64,000 nucleotides of DNA from Pseudomonadota bacterium (GTDB taxonomy: Bacteria > Pseudomonadota > Gammaproteobacteria > Steroidobacterales > Woeseiaceae). Each line of letters begins with the position of its first letter. Position 1 is the first letter of the stretch. The notes beneath the pieces were generated by a model that had not been told where the DNA came from, did not search any database, and saw only the letters and a program-made list of their open reading frames with translations. The stretch lies in contig JAQCGO010000005.1 of assembly GCA_027618995.1 (NCBI GenBank), forward strand, positions 20,772 to 84,771, read 5' to 3'. The position numbers and the translations under genes were made by a program. This document shows positions 37,729 to 47,193 of the stretch, one piece after another.

Positions 37729-39126
37729 CTAAAGGGCTTTAAGTACGACGTCGAGGGTGTCCTTGGCATCACCGAACAACATGCGCGTGTTCTCTTTATA
37801 GAACAGCGGGTTTTGCACACCGGCATAACCGGTCGCCATGCTGCGCTTCAGAACGATGGTGGTTTCGCCCTTCCAGCACTCGAGCACCGGCATGCCCGCG
37901 ATCGGGCTGTTTGGCTCCTCCAGTGCGGACGGATTGACGATGTCGTTCGCGCCGATGACAACCGAGACGTCGATATCGGGGAAATCGTCATTTATTTCAT
38001 CCATCTCGAACACGATGTCGTACGGCACTTTGGCCTCGGCAAGCAGCACGTTCATGTGCCCGGGCATCCGTCCGGCCACCGGGTGAATACCAAAACGCAC
38101 GTTGATTCTCTTCGCCCGCAACGCCTTCGTAATCTCGAAAACCGTATGCTGCGCCTGGGCCACAGCCATGCCGTAGCCCGGGATAATCATGACTTCCTTC
38201 GCTGCCAACAGCAGCGCTGCGGTCTCGTGCGCCTCGATCGGCACAATCTCGCCCTGCTGCTCGGCATCGCTCGAGACCGTCGTGCCACCAGCCGTGCCGA
38301 AGCCGCCCGCAATGACTGCAAGAAACTTGCGATTCATCGCGCGACACATGATGTAGCTCAGAATGGCGCCGCTGGAACCCACCAGCGCGCCGGTCACGAT
38401 CAGCAAATCATTCTCCAGCATGAAGCCGGTGGCCGCCGCGGCCCAGCCTGAGTAGCTGTTCAGCATCGAGACGACGACCGGCATATCGGCACCGCCGATG
38501 GCCATCACCATGTGAATGCCGAATACGAGCGCGATGATCGTCATGATGATCAACGGCTCCAGGCCACCATCTGCTGCCGATTGGATCACGAACTCGCGTC
38601 CGAACCAGATCGCCGCCAGCAACAGGCCCAGGTTGAACAGGTGGCGGCCCGGCAACGTCAATGGCTTGCCACCGATCCGCCCGCTGAGTTTGCCGAACGC
38701 AATTACCGACCCGGAGAACGTGACCGCGCCAATCAGTATGCCGAGGTAGGTTTCGATGTCATGAATCGTCAGTTCGATGCCCGTATGATGCACAGACGGG
38801 TCCATGAAGTTCGCGAAGCCCACGGCCACCGCGGCCAGGCCAACCAGGCTGTGCAGACTCGCGACCAGCTCGGGCATTTGCGTCATCTGCACACGCCGCG
38901 CGAGCACGATGCCGATGCTGCCACCGATCAACAGCGCTCCCAGCAGCAGCTCGTAATGTTGCGTCACAACGCCGAACACGGTTGCGAGCAGCGCGATGGT
39001 CATGCCGGCGATGCCATACCAGTTACCGCGCCGTGCGGTTTCCTGGTTCGAGAGACCGCCGAGCGCGAGAATGAAGAGCACGGTCGCAGCAATGTACGAC
39101 ACGGTTACTATGCCTGCACTGATCAT
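37729..39126 (-). CDS. pntB: NAD(P) transhydrogenase subunit beta
   Basis: PntB holds the membrane proton channel helices and the NADP(H)-binding domain III of the proton-translocating transhydrogenase. The 465-residue protein from the ATG at 39126 has eight to nine N-terminal helices. Domain III follows, with [36 protein letters not shown] and [13 protein letters not shown]. An upstream in-frame ATG at 39186 would overlap pntA and is rejected. Seven bases separate it from pntA. Confidence 0.96.
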   Translation of the reverse strand: MISAGIVTVSYIAATVLFILALGGLSNQETARRGNWYGIAGMTIALLATVFGVVTQHYELLLGALLIGGSIGIVLARRVQMTQMPELVASLHSLVGLAAVAVGFANFMDPSVHHTGIELTIHDIETYLGILIGAVTFSGSVIAFGKLSGRIGGKPLTLPGRHLFNLGLLLAAIWFGREFVIQSAADGGLEPLIIMTIIALVFGIHMVMAIGGADMPVVVSMLNSYSGWAAAATGFMLENDLLIVTGALVGSSGAILSYIMCRAMNRKFLAVIAGGFGTAGGTTVSSDAEQQGEIVPIEAHETAALLLAAKEVMIIPGYGMAVAQAQHTVFEITKALRAKRINVRFGIHPVAGRMPGHMNVLLAEAKVPYDIVFEMDEINDDFPDIDVSVVIGANDIVNPSALEEPNSPIAGMPVLECWKGETTIVLKRSMATGYAGVQNPLFYKENTRMLFGDAKDTLDVVLKAL

Positions 39127-39133
39127 CTCGACC

Positions 39134-40666
39134 TCACCTACGGAACATTTCGAGCATACGTCGCGTAACGGCGAAGCCGCCCGCAATGTTGATGCTGGTT
39201 AACAGAATAGTGAATGCAGCGATCCACTTGATGATCTCGTCGGTGGAACTGATTTGCAGCAGCGCGCCGATGATGATGATGCTCGAAATCGCATTCGTGA
39301 CACTCATGAGCGGCGTATGCAGCGCTGGCGACACATTCCAGATCACCATGTAGCCGATGAAACAGGCGAGTACGAACACCGTGAAGTGCGCCATGAATGA
39401 CTCCGGTGCAACGGCGCCGAGTCCAAGCAAGGCAAGTCCACCAATAACGGCTGCCGCGATCGGACCAAACAATGATGGTTTCTTTTCGACTTTGACCGGT
39501 ACCGGTGCCGCTGCGGCCTTCGTTGGCGCCGCCGACAGTTTTGCTGCGGGGGGTGGCCAGGTTTTTACGCCGCCCGTGCAAACGGTTACCCCGCGAATGA
39601 CTTCGTCTTCCATGTTGACGTTGATCGTGCCGTTTTTCTCGGGGCAAAGCTCGGTCAACAGGTGCCGCAGATTCGTACCGTATAACTGGCTCGCCTGTGC
39701 TGCGAGACGGCTGGGCAGATCGGTATAACCGATGATCGAAACGCCGTGGCGTACGACGACCTGATCTTTTTCCGTCAGTTCGCAGTTGCCGCCCTGCTCG
39801 GCCGCCAGGTCGACGACAACACTGCCATCCTTCATCGACGCAACCATCTCCGCCGTGATCAGGCGCGGCGCGGGTTTGCCCGGTATCAGCGCGGTCGTGA
39901 TGATGATGTCCACATCTTTGGCCTGCTCCGCGAACAGCGCCATTTCCGCGGCGATGAACTCAGCACTCATGGTCTTGGCATAACCACCCTCACCCGAACC
40001 ATCTTCATCCGAAAATTCGAGCATGAGGAACTCGGCGTCCATGCTCTCGACCTGCTCTTTGACCTCCGGCCGCGTATCGAAGGAACGCACGATCGCGCCC
40101 ATGCTTTTCGCTGCACCGATGGCGGCAAGGCCGGCAACACCGGCGCCGATGACCAACACCTTGGCTGGTGGCACCTTGCCCGCGGCCGTGATCTGGCCGG
40201 TGAAGAAACGTCCGAAATGCTGCGCCGCTTCGACCACGGCGCGATAGCCGCCGATATTGGCCATCGAGCTGAGCGCATCCATTTTCTGCGCGCGCGAGAT
40301 GCGTGGCACGCTGTCCATGGCCATGACGGTTGCGCCGCTGGCCGTCAGTTGTTTCAGCAATTCCGGGTTTTGTGCCGGCCAGAAGAAACTGATCGACGTC
40401 TTGTTCTTGTCGAGCAACAGAGCTTCCTCGGCCGAGGGTGCCCGCACTTTCAGGACGATGTCCGATCGCGCCCAGAGCTCTGCGGCGCTGGTGACGATTT
40501 CGCAGCCGGCCGCTTTGTACGCTTCATTCGAATAGCTCGCGAGAATGCCCGCGTCTTTCTCAACAGCGACGCTGAAGCCCAGTTTAATCAGTTGCGATGC
40601 AACCTCCGGCGTGGTCGCCGCGCGGCGCTCGCCCGCATGTATTTCTCTCGGCACGCCGATTTTCAT
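39134..40666 (-). CDS. pntA: NAD(P) transhydrogenase subunit alpha
   Basis: PntA binds NAD(H) (domain I) and supplies the first membrane helices. The 510-residue protein shows [20 protein letters not shown], the Rossmann [20 protein letters not shown] and the C-terminal membrane segments. This is the one-piece alpha subunit found in E. coli, not the split form. With PntB it uses the proton gradient to make NADPH, which would feed GltBD. Confidence 0.96.
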   Translation of the reverse strand: MKIGVPREIHAGERRAATTPEVASQLIKLGFSVAVEKDAGILASYSNEAYKAAGCEIVTSAAELWARSDIVLKVRAPSAEEALLLDKNKTSISFFWPAQNPELLKQLTASGATVMAMDSVPRISRAQKMDALSSMANIGGYRAVVEAAQHFGRFFTGQITAAGKVPPAKVLVIGAGVAGLAAIGAAKSMGAIVRSFDTRPEVKEQVESMDAEFLMLEFSDEDGSGEGGYAKTMSAEFIAAEMALFAEQAKDVDIIITTALIPGKPAPRLITAEMVASMKDGSVVVDLAAEQGGNCELTEKDQVVVRHGVSIIGYTDLPSRLAAQASQLYGTNLRHLLTELCPEKNGTINVNMEDEVIRGVTVCTGGVKTWPPPAAKLSAAPTKAAAAPVPVKVEKKPSLFGPIAAAVIGGLALLGLGAVAPESFMAHFTVFVLACFIGYMVIWNVSPALHTPLMSVTNAISSIIIIGALLQISSTDEIIKWIAAFTILLTSINIAGGFAVTRRMLEMFRR

Positions 40667-40701
40667 GCAAGTCCCTCCAGTTCGAGTCGGCGTACTCTAG
40701 C

Positions 40702-40735
40702 AAAAAAAAAGACGCCTGCTGGCGTCCTTTTTACC
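40702..40735 (-). terminator. Rho-independent terminator after the DUF3106 gene
   Basis: Read on the minus strand, GGACGCC-AGCA-GGCGTC is followed by nine T residues. It lies about 20 bases after the DUF3106 gene stop and before pntA, so it insulates pntAB from the ECF cassette. An A-tract on the other side makes it potentially bidirectional. Confidence 0.88.
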
Positions 40736-40754
40736 AAAACTCCGGCGGATCGAC

Positions 40755-41234
40755 TTAGTCACGCGTCGGCGGCGGGCGCACAGTGCGATCGCTCATGCGC
40801 TCGCGCAGGCGCTGACGCTGTTCGGGAGTGAGGTCGCGAAAGCGATCTCGCAACATCTGTCGACGCTCGGGCGGAATTTCCTGAAAACGCCGGAAATTCT
40901 CCCGGATACGACGTTGATCGTCGGCCGGCAGGTCGTTAAATTCCCGGTAGCGCTCACGGATCATGTCGCGCTGTTGATCGTTCAGTTTGCGCCAGTTGCC
41001 GAAGCGCTGTTTTGCCTGCTGACGCTCTGCAGGAGACATCCGTGACCAGCGTTCAGCGCCCATCGACAACTGTTTCTGCCGTTCGGGCTCAAGCTGCTCC
41101 CAGCCGTCAGCGAATATGCTGAGGACCTGCCTCTGCTCTTCATTGAGGCTCTCCCAGGTGACCCCGTCTCCGGCCATCGCTGCTGCACTCGCGAGCAACG
41201 CGGCGACCGCAAGCAAATGTCTACTCTTCATCAT
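40755..41234 (-). CDS. DUF3106 periplasmic protein
   Basis: A 159-residue protein with a signal peptide (MKSRHLLAVAALLASAAAMA). The rest is a highly charged repetitive sequence (WESLNEEQRQVLSIFADGWE, LPADDQRRIRENFRRFQEIP, LTPEQRQRLRERMSDR) matching DUF3106. The repeats resemble LTXXQ-type Spy/CpxP-like helices, suggesting an envelope chaperone or stress sensor. It is the last gene of an ECF sigma cassette, overlapping the preceding small gene by 14 bases. Confidence 0.85.
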   Translation of the reverse strand: MMKSRHLLAVAALLASAAAMAGDGVTWESLNEEQRQVLSIFADGWEQLEPERQKQLSMGAERWSRMSPAERQQAKQRFGNWRKLNDQQRDMIRERYREFNDLPADDQRRIRENFRRFQEIPPERRQMLRDRFRDLTPEQRQRLRERMSDRTVRPPPTRD

Positions 41235-41454
41235 ATGTCTCCGTCGATTCTTCACCTTCCGGTGCGGGATCGCTCCGCTTGTCAGTCTCGTTCGTGGCCC
41301 TTACCAGTCCGGCGAACATCGTCCAGTCTTCATCCGATCCTTCCCAACTCCCCAGGTACTCGAGAAACTCCATATCCGGAATTTCGTCTTCGGCGACAAG
41401 CGCCTGGCTGCAGGCCAGTAACAGAGCGCCAATGCAGATCCAATTAACCGGCAT
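41221..41454 (-). CDS. Small secreted acidic protein of the ECF cassette
   Basis: A 77-residue product from the ATG at 41454: signal peptide (WICIGALLLACSQALVA) then IPDMEFLEYLGSWEGSDEDW and an acidic tail. Proteins with a DxEFLEYLGxW-like segment recur between the anti-sigma-like and DUF3106 genes of such cassettes; the function is not known. The start overlaps the upstream gene and the stop overlaps the DUF3106 gene, so the whole cassette is translationally linked. Confidence 0.7.
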   Translation of the reverse strand: MPVNWICIGALLLACSQALVAEDEIPDMEFLEYLGSWEGSDEDWTMFAGLVRATNETDKRSDPAPEGEESTETYDEE

Positions 41455-41845
41455 TGCCCTGCGAATCCATATCCGTCGAATCCAGCCAGCTGTAGAACTC
41501 CAGGTTCTCAATCATTTCCAGGTTTTCGCCCTCGAGCAGGATCTCGAAATCCACCACAGAATCGGCGGGCAGCGTGACAGCGTCCGGGCCCTGCGCAAGC
41601 ATCACGGTCACCAGCACGGCCGCGGCTACCCCGGCCGCGCTCGTGACGGGCAACCAGCGACCCTAGGTAGCCGTCACCCGGTTGCCTTGCAGCACTTCGA
41701 GTGCGGCATGCCGACCCTGATTCAGCCGCGACAGAGTTGCGGTATCGAGCTGCTCAACGCTGTTATCGAAAAGCTGCTTCGCCTGCTCGGCAAATTGCTC
41801 GTCGGACATTTTGTCGCCTGATCTTTTGTCGCTAGTCTCATTCAT
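41444..41845 (-). pseudogene. Anti-sigma-factor-like membrane protein with in-frame amber codon
   Basis: The frame starts at ATG 41845 (overlapping the sigma stop) with MNETSDKRSGDKMSDEQFAE, a helical cytoplasmic part ending GNRVTAT, then TAG at 41663-41665 (codon 61). The same frame continues GRWLPVTSAAGVAAAVLVTV, a membrane helix, and a periplasmic part ending at 41444. Without the TAG it would be a 133-residue single-pass protein. The layout is that of an anti-sigma factor. The expected residue at the TAG is Trp (ATWGRWLP). The stop would separate the sigma-binding half from its anchor, possibly freeing it in the cytoplasm. Confidence 0.75.
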
Positions 41846-42480
41846 TACCGGTAGTCTCCCAAATTCTCCCGCAGCGTATGTACAGCGCGGGAATAATGCG
41901 TCTTGACGCTGCCGTCTGAGCAACCCATCGCAACCGCGGTCGCTGCAACATCGAGTCCCTCGAACGTACGCAGCATGAACGCCTCGCGCTGTCGCCCGGG
42001 CAGTTCCCGCACCGCGCGCTCGAGTCTCTGCATTGTCTCACTACTTTGCAGTTGCTCGTCCGGCGTCCTGCCGGCGGGATCGGGCGCCTCGGCAATCGGA
42101 TCATAGTCATCGTCGGTACCGCCACGCCCGAACCACGTCATGACACGATTGCGTACCTTCGCGCGTCGGTGCCAATCGCGGATTCCGTTCTGCAATCTGC
42201 GGTAAAACAGCGGCATCCATTCGGTTTCCGCTCTGCTCGCATAGTTGTTCACCAACTTGATCATCGCTTCCTGCACCAGGTCGAGTGCTTCGTCACGATC
42301 GCGGATCGCTATCTCTGCGATACGCAATGCCCGACGCTCGATGCCGGCAAGAAACTGATTGAGTTGCCTTTCGCGCTGCAGTGTACTCGCCCCGGTTGAT
42401 GGTTCGCGGATGCACGATACCGCAAAAACGCCCGGTCCGGCGCCCGGCAAACTCCTGACTTCAGCCACGGCAAGATCCAT
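41845..42480 (-). CDS. ECF-type RNA polymerase sigma factor
   Basis: A 211-residue sigma-70 family protein with region 2 (RDEALDLVQEAMIKLVNNYA and FYRRLQNGIRDWHRRAKVRN) and region 4 (LPGRQREAFMLRTFEGLDVA, MGCSDGSVKTHYSRAVHTLR). It heads a cassette with an anti-sigma-like gene, a small secreted protein and a DUF3106 protein, so it probably responds to envelope stress. The N-terminal ~35 residues look non-conserved; a later start is possible. Confidence 0.9.
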   Translation of the reverse strand: MDLAVAEVRSLPGAGPGVFAVSCIREPSTGASTLQRERQLNQFLAGIERRALRIAEIAIRDRDEALDLVQEAMIKLVNNYASRAETEWMPLFYRRLQNGIRDWHRRAKVRNRVMTWFGRGGTDDDYDPIAEAPDPAGRTPDEQLQSSETMQRLERAVRELPGRQREAFMLRTFEGLDVAATAVAMGCSDGSVKTHYSRAVHTLRENLGDYR

Positions 42481-42495
42481 CTCTGTTGTCCTCTC

Positions 42496-42512
42496 GACTC
42501 CAACAGGGAGTC
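42496..42512. promoter_or_regulatory. Inverted repeat in the ECF sigma leader
   Basis: GACTCC and GGAGTC flank a 5-base loop, 16 bases upstream of the sigma start codon and next to the ribosome-binding GAGAGGA (minus strand). It could be an operator or an mRNA hairpin influencing initiation; no family is recognised. Confidence 0.3.
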
Positions 42513-42633
42513 AAAAACGTGTCACTCTTATATAACTCAGGCTCACGCGCCCGGTTGACAGCGCCAGGCGAAAAGCCGGGCCGCACAATATGTAAAATTC
42601 ACAAGAGCAAGTAATTGATTTTAAAGAACTAAA

Positions 42634-44841
42634 GTGAGTTCTCCGACGATACTCAAGGTCGCCGTCAACGTGCCGTTGTCACGCCTGTTTGACTATCTGC
42701 CGCCCGCCGGCAGTACGGCGGTACAGCCCGGTTCCCGGGTGATCGTGCCGTTTGGCCGACAGAAACAGACCGGCGTAGTGATGGCGTTGGCAGAAGGCAG
42801 CGACGTGCCTCAGAGCAAGCTGCGCCGCTGCCATGCGCTACTTGACGAAGTGCCGCTTCTGGCCACGTCCGACCTGCGCCTGATCTCGTTTGCCAGCGAC
42901 TATTATCATCATCCGATCGGTGAAGTGGTCGCGGCCGCGTTGCCGGCCCTGCTGCGCGTTGGCAAGCCGTTGCTGCCAAGCGTGCAGTCAGTTGCTATCA
43001 ATGACGCGGGTGCGCGCGTCGACATCGAGGTGCTTGCCCGGCGTGCACCGCGCCAGGCGGAACTTCTGCAGGTGCTGATTGATGCGGGCGGCAGCGGCAT
43101 GGACGTCGATGCGCTTAATGACCGGCTGCCCGACTGGCGGCGAGCGGCGAAACCGTTGTTCAACAAGGAGCTGCTGGTGTGGTTTACCAGCACCGCGCCT
43201 GCGAGTCCGCCCGAGTGCGACGTCGTTGCCACACCCGGCCCCGACCTCAATAACGACCAGCAGCGAGTGCTCGAAACACTGCGTGCGGCGGCTGGCTACT
43301 CGGCCTTCCTGCTCGACGGCGTCACCGGCAGCGGCAAGACCGAAGTCTATTTGCAGCTCATGCGTGACGTCCTCGCGCAGGCCCGGCAAGTACTGATACT
43401 CGTTCCCGAGATTGGACTTACACCGCAACTGGTAACGCGCCTGCGACAAAGACTGGGCATTGAGCCCGCCGTGTTGCATTCCGGGCTCAGCGATATCGAA
43501 CGACTGGCCGCCTGGCGCAATGCACAGCAGGGCCATGCACAACTCGTAGTCGGGACGCGATCCGCAATATTCACGCCAATGCCAAAGCTCGGCCTGATCG
43601 TTGTCGACGAAGAGCATGATCATTCGCTCAAGCAACAGGAGGGACTGCGCTACTCAGCGCGGGACCTCGCCATCATGCGTGCGCGTAACGGCGACGTGCG
43701 TGTCATTCTCGGATCGGCAACGCCAACACTCGAAAGCCTGCAGCATTGTCACGCGGGAAATTTCACGCACCTTAGCCTGCCGCAACGCGCCGGTGGCGCG
43801 CGTCCACCGCTGCTGCGCCTCGTCAGCCTTGACGACGCCGCGCAGAGTGACGGCCTGAGCACGACGCTGGCCGCGGCGATCGAGCGGCAACTGAATGACG
43901 ACGGTCAGATACTGTTGTTCCTCAACCGCCGCGGCTTCGCACCGACACTGATTTGCACCGGCTGCGGTCACCTTGCCGAATGCGAGCGTTGCGACTCACG
44001 CATGACAGTACATGCGCGCGATCACGCCTTGCGCTGTCATCATTGCGGTGCACAAGCACGATTGCCCGAAAGCTGCGCGCAATGCGGTGCGTCGGTGAAG
44101 CCGCTCGGCGCGGGTACCGAGCGTCTTGAGGACGCCTTGCTGCAACGCTTCCCCGGATATGTTGTGCGCCGGATCGACAGCGACAGCACGCAACAACGTG
44201 GCGCTATCGAAGCCGCGCTCAGCGCCGCGGAACAAGGTGATGCCGATATTCTCGTCGGCACACAGATGCTGTCGAAGGGCCATCACTTTCCAAAGCTGAC
44301 GTTGGTCGGTGTTGTCAACGCGGACCAGGGATTGTTCGGCACGGATTTTCGCGCCGCCGAGAGGCTCGCGCAGTCAATTATCCAGGTCGCCGGACGGGCC
44401 GGGCGCGAGACCCAGCAGGGCGAGGTATTGATCCAGACGGCGTTTCCCGAGCATCCGTTCTGGCCGCTGCTGCTTGGTGGCGGCTACCCCGTGGTTGCGG
44501 CCGCGGCTCTCGCCGAACGCGAACAGTCGCGCTGGCCGCCGTTTACGCGACTGGCGCTACTACGCTCCAACGCACACCGGCAGAGCGATGCGCTTGCATT
44601 TCTACAGCGCGCCGTCGAGCTGATTGGCGCTGAACATTCGGCGACGTTGCGCCTGCTCGGCCCGGTGAATGCGCCCATGGCGAGGAAGGCAGGTCGCTAC
44701 CGGGCCCAGTTGCTGCTGCAGAGCAGCGACCGGCGGACGCTGCACACGTTGCTCGCAACATTGCGTCCGGCACTCGAAGCGGAGCCCGCCGCGCGCAAGG
44801 TTCGCTGGTCCATCGACGTCGATCCGATCGAGTTGTTTTAA
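42634..44841 (+). CDS. priA: Primosomal replication protein N' (PriA helicase)
   Basis: PriA reloads the replisome at stalled forks. The 735-residue protein starts at GTG (42634). It shows the N-terminal 3'-DNA-binding domain (PLSRLFDYLPPAG), helicase motif I DGVTGSGKTEVYLQL, the DEEH box VVDEEHDHSLKQQ, the zinc-binding cysteine cluster (CTGCGHLAECERCDSRM, CHHCG, ESCAQCG), and motifs V/VI (GTQMLSKGHHF, QVAGRAGR). All expected motifs are intact. Confidence 0.96.
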   Translation: MSSPTILKVAVNVPLSRLFDYLPPAGSTAVQPGSRVIVPFGRQKQTGVVMALAEGSDVPQSKLRRCHALLDEVPLLATSDLRLISFASDYYHHPIGEVVAAALPALLRVGKPLLPSVQSVAINDAGARVDIEVLARRAPRQAELLQVLIDAGGSGMDVDALNDRLPDWRRAAKPLFNKELLVWFTSTAPASPPECDVVATPGPDLNNDQQRVLETLRAAAGYSAFLLDGVTGSGKTEVYLQLMRDVLAQARQVLILVPEIGLTPQLVTRLRQRLGIEPAVLHSGLSDIERLAAWRNAQQGHAQLVVGTRSAIFTPMPKLGLIVVDEEHDHSLKQQEGLRYSARDLAIMRARNGDVRVILGSATPTLESLQHCHAGNFTHLSLPQRAGGARPPLLRLVSLDDAAQSDGLSTTLAAAIERQLNDDGQILLFLNRRGFAPTLICTGCGHLAECERCDSRMTVHARDHALRCHHCGAQARLPESCAQCGASVKPLGAGTERLEDALLQRFPGYVVRRIDSDSTQQRGAIEAALSAAEQGDADILVGTQMLSKGHHFPKLTLVGVVNADQGLFGTDFRAAERLAQSIIQVAGRAGRETQQGEVLIQTAFPEHPFWPLLLGGGYPVVAAAALAEREQSRWPPFTRLALLRSNAHRQSDALAFLQRAVELIGAEHSATLRLLGPVNAPMARKAGRYRAQLLLQSSDRRTLHTLLATLRPALEAEPAARKVRWSIDVDPIELF

Positions 44842-44860
44842 TGTAGAATCCCGCCTCGCC

Positions 44861-46612
44861 ATGAAATCCGTAGTCACAAAACTCGTTCGGGATGCCCTCG
44901 CGGCATTGCCGGAACTGGCCGATGCCGCCGCCGATCTCGCGCTCGAGACGACGGTGGAGCGAACGCGCGACCCCGATCACGGTGACTTCGCGACCAATGT
45001 CGCCATGCGCCTCGCGAAACCCGCAGGCATGAACCCGCGCGCGCTGGCCGCAAAGATTGTCGCTGCGATCCCGGCCAGCAACGACGTCGACAAGGTGGAG
45101 ATCGCCGGCCCGGGCTTCATCAACATTTATCTGGGAGCCGCGGCGTTTCATGCCGAGGTCGCATTGATCCTTGAACGAGATGTTTGCTACGGGCGGCAAC
45201 CGCAAAAACTGACGCCGCGCATACTGCTCGAATTTGTCTCTGCAAACCCGACCGGCCCGTTGCACGTCGGGCATGGCCGGCATGGCGCATACGGCGCGAC
45301 CGTTGGCAACCTGCTGGAAGCGGCGGGCTATGACGTCGATCGCGAGTACTACGTCAATGATGCCGGACGGCAGATGGACATCCTCGGGCTCAGTGTCTGG
45401 TTGCGCTGGCTTGAAGCACACAGCATGAAGCTTGATTTTCCGGCGGCAGGTTATCGCGGCGAATATATTCGCGACATCGCGGCAGCCGTGGATACAAAGG
45501 GCATTGCTGTGGTGGACCGCGGCGTACTGCTCAACGGCATTCCTGCCGACGCGCCCGAGGGTGACAAGGAAGCGCACATTGGTGCACTGATCGAGCGCGC
45601 GAAAGATCTGCTCGGCAAAGACGGTTTCAACCACATTCGGCAACAATCACTGGAGTCCATCCGGCAGGACATTGAGCAGGACCTGGCGGAGTTTGGAGTC
45701 GTGTTTGACTACTGGTACTCGGAGCAAAGCCTGGAGTCGACGAATCGCATCGACGCCGCGCTGGCGATCCTCAGGGATCGCGACATGTTGTACGAAAAAG
45801 ACGGAGCGACCTGGTTTCGTGCCGAGCAATTCGGTGACGAAAAGGATCGCGTGGTCATTCGCGAAAATGGCGTCAAAACCTATTTCGCCTCGGATATCGC
45901 TTATCACTTCGACAAACGCGAGCGCGGCTACGATTACCTGATCGATATCCTTGGTTCCGATCACCACGGCTATGCGCCACGCGTCAGCGCCGGGCTAGCC
46001 GCAATGGGCTACGACGCCGGCAGTCTCGAAGTTGAGCTGATGCAGTTCGTGACCCTGTACCGCGACGGCGAGAAACTGTCGATGTCAACGCGCTCGGGCG
46101 AGTTCGTCACCTTGCGCGAACTGCGCAACGAAGTCGGTAACGATGCAGCACGCTTTTTCTATGTCATGCGCTCGAACGATCAGCACCTCGACTTTGACCT
46201 CGAGCTCGCCAAGAGTCGCTCCAACGACAACCCGGTCTATTACATCCAGTATGCCCACGCGCGTATCGCGAGTGTATTCCGGCAGCTCGCGGAGAAAAAG
46301 CTGAGCCATGATGGCGCCAATGGTTGCCGCGGACTGGCGTTGTTGGTGGAAGCGCAGGAGAAAGCGCTGTTCGCCGCGCTCAGTCGTTACCCGGAGGTCA
46401 TATTGCTGGCGGCAACCAATCGCGCACCGCAACATCTCGTGCATTATCTGCGCGAGCTCGCGAACGAGTTTCACAGTTACTACAACGCGCACGCCTTCAT
46501 CGTCGATGACGTGGCGCTGCGCGATGCACGACTGACACTGATTACGGCGACTCGTATCGTCATCAGTAACGGGCTCAGCATTCTCGGTGTCAGCGCCCCG
46601 GAAAAAATGTAG
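44861..46612 (+). CDS. argS: Arginyl-tRNA synthetase
   Basis: ArgRS charges tRNA-Arg. The 583-residue class I enzyme has the HIGH-type motif VSANPTGPLHVGHGRHGAYG, the KMSK-related loop region GEKLSMSTRSGEFVTL, and the C-terminal anticodon-binding domain with VHYLRELANEFHSYYNA. The ATG at 44861 is chosen because the frame upstream lies in priA. The stop overlaps the GTG start of the SPOR gene by one base, the common argS-SPOR pair. Confidence 0.97.
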   Translation: MKSVVTKLVRDALAALPELADAAADLALETTVERTRDPDHGDFATNVAMRLAKPAGMNPRALAAKIVAAIPASNDVDKVEIAGPGFINIYLGAAAFHAEVALILERDVCYGRQPQKLTPRILLEFVSANPTGPLHVGHGRHGAYGATVGNLLEAAGYDVDREYYVNDAGRQMDILGLSVWLRWLEAHSMKLDFPAAGYRGEYIRDIAAAVDTKGIAVVDRGVLLNGIPADAPEGDKEAHIGALIERAKDLLGKDGFNHIRQQSLESIRQDIEQDLAEFGVVFDYWYSEQSLESTNRIDAALAILRDRDMLYEKDGATWFRAEQFGDEKDRVVIRENGVKTYFASDIAYHFDKRERGYDYLIDILGSDHHGYAPRVSAGLAAMGYDAGSLEVELMQFVTLYRDGEKLSMSTRSGEFVTLRELRNEVGNDAARFFYVMRSNDQHLDFDLELAKSRSNDNPVYYIQYAHARIASVFRQLAEKKLSHDGANGCRGLALLVEAQEKALFAALSRYPEVILLAATNRAPQHLVHYLRELANEFHSYYNAHAFIVDDVALRDARLTLITATRIVISNGLSILGVSAPEKM

Positions 46613-47193
46613 TGGCGAAGAGCAGACAGCGGCGCTCGGCACGCAGCCATAGCAGCCAGGCGCGAAGCTACCCCGGCTGGATGTGGATGCTGTTCGGTCT
46701 GGCGATCGGCCTGTCAGTGGCATTCGCGGTCTACGTGAAAGACCGTGGACCCACTGCGCCAGAGCCTGCGCCGCCAACCGCTGCGGCCAAACCCGCACTT
46801 GATCGCAACGGGGAACAAAGCGCCGATGAGGCCGCCGCCGCACCCGCCAAGGAACCGCGTTTTACGTTTTATACCTTACTACCCGACATGGAGGTGATCG
46901 TGCCGGGCAAGGGGCCGGCCACCGAGGCCGACGAACAGCCGCAGGCGATTGTCGAACCCGGTATCTACGTCCTCCAGGCCGGTTCGTTTTCAACCCATGC
47001 CGACGCCGAACGGCGGCGCGCTGAAATCGGGCTACAGGGCATCGAGTCGCATATCCAGCGCGTGCAGGTGAACGATCGCAATTATCATCGCGTCTACATC
47101 GGGCCCGTCGAGGATCTGGACGAACTCAATATGCTGCGGAGTCGCCTGCGAGCCGCGAAAATCGACGTGCTGCGTATTCGCCTCAGTGACTAG
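46612..47193 (+). CDS. SPOR-domain cell-division protein (FtsN-like)
   Basis: A 193-residue protein starting at GTG: a basic N-terminus, one membrane helix (WMWMLFGLAIGLSVAFAVYV), a proline/alanine-rich linker, a FYTLLPDMEVIVPG segment typical of FtsN-like proteins in this class, and a C-terminal SPOR domain (GIYVLQAGSFSTHADAERRR, RVYIGPVEDLDELNML). SPOR domains bind denuded septal peptidoglycan, so a role in cell division at the inner membrane is likely. Confidence 0.9.
   Translation: MAKSRQRRSARSHSSQARSYPGWMWMLFGLAIGLSVAFAVYVKDRGPTAPEPAPPTAAAKPALDRNGEQSADEAAAAPAKEPRFTFYTLLPDMEVIVPGKGPATEADEQPQAIVEPGIYVLQAGSFSTHADAERRRAEIGLQGIESHIQRVQVNDRNYHRVYIGPVEDLDELNMLRSRLRAAKIDVLRIRLSD

Noticed and set aside
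44543-45646. Minus-strand open frame opposite priA/argS
   Set aside because: It is antisense to certain genes with no family motif.
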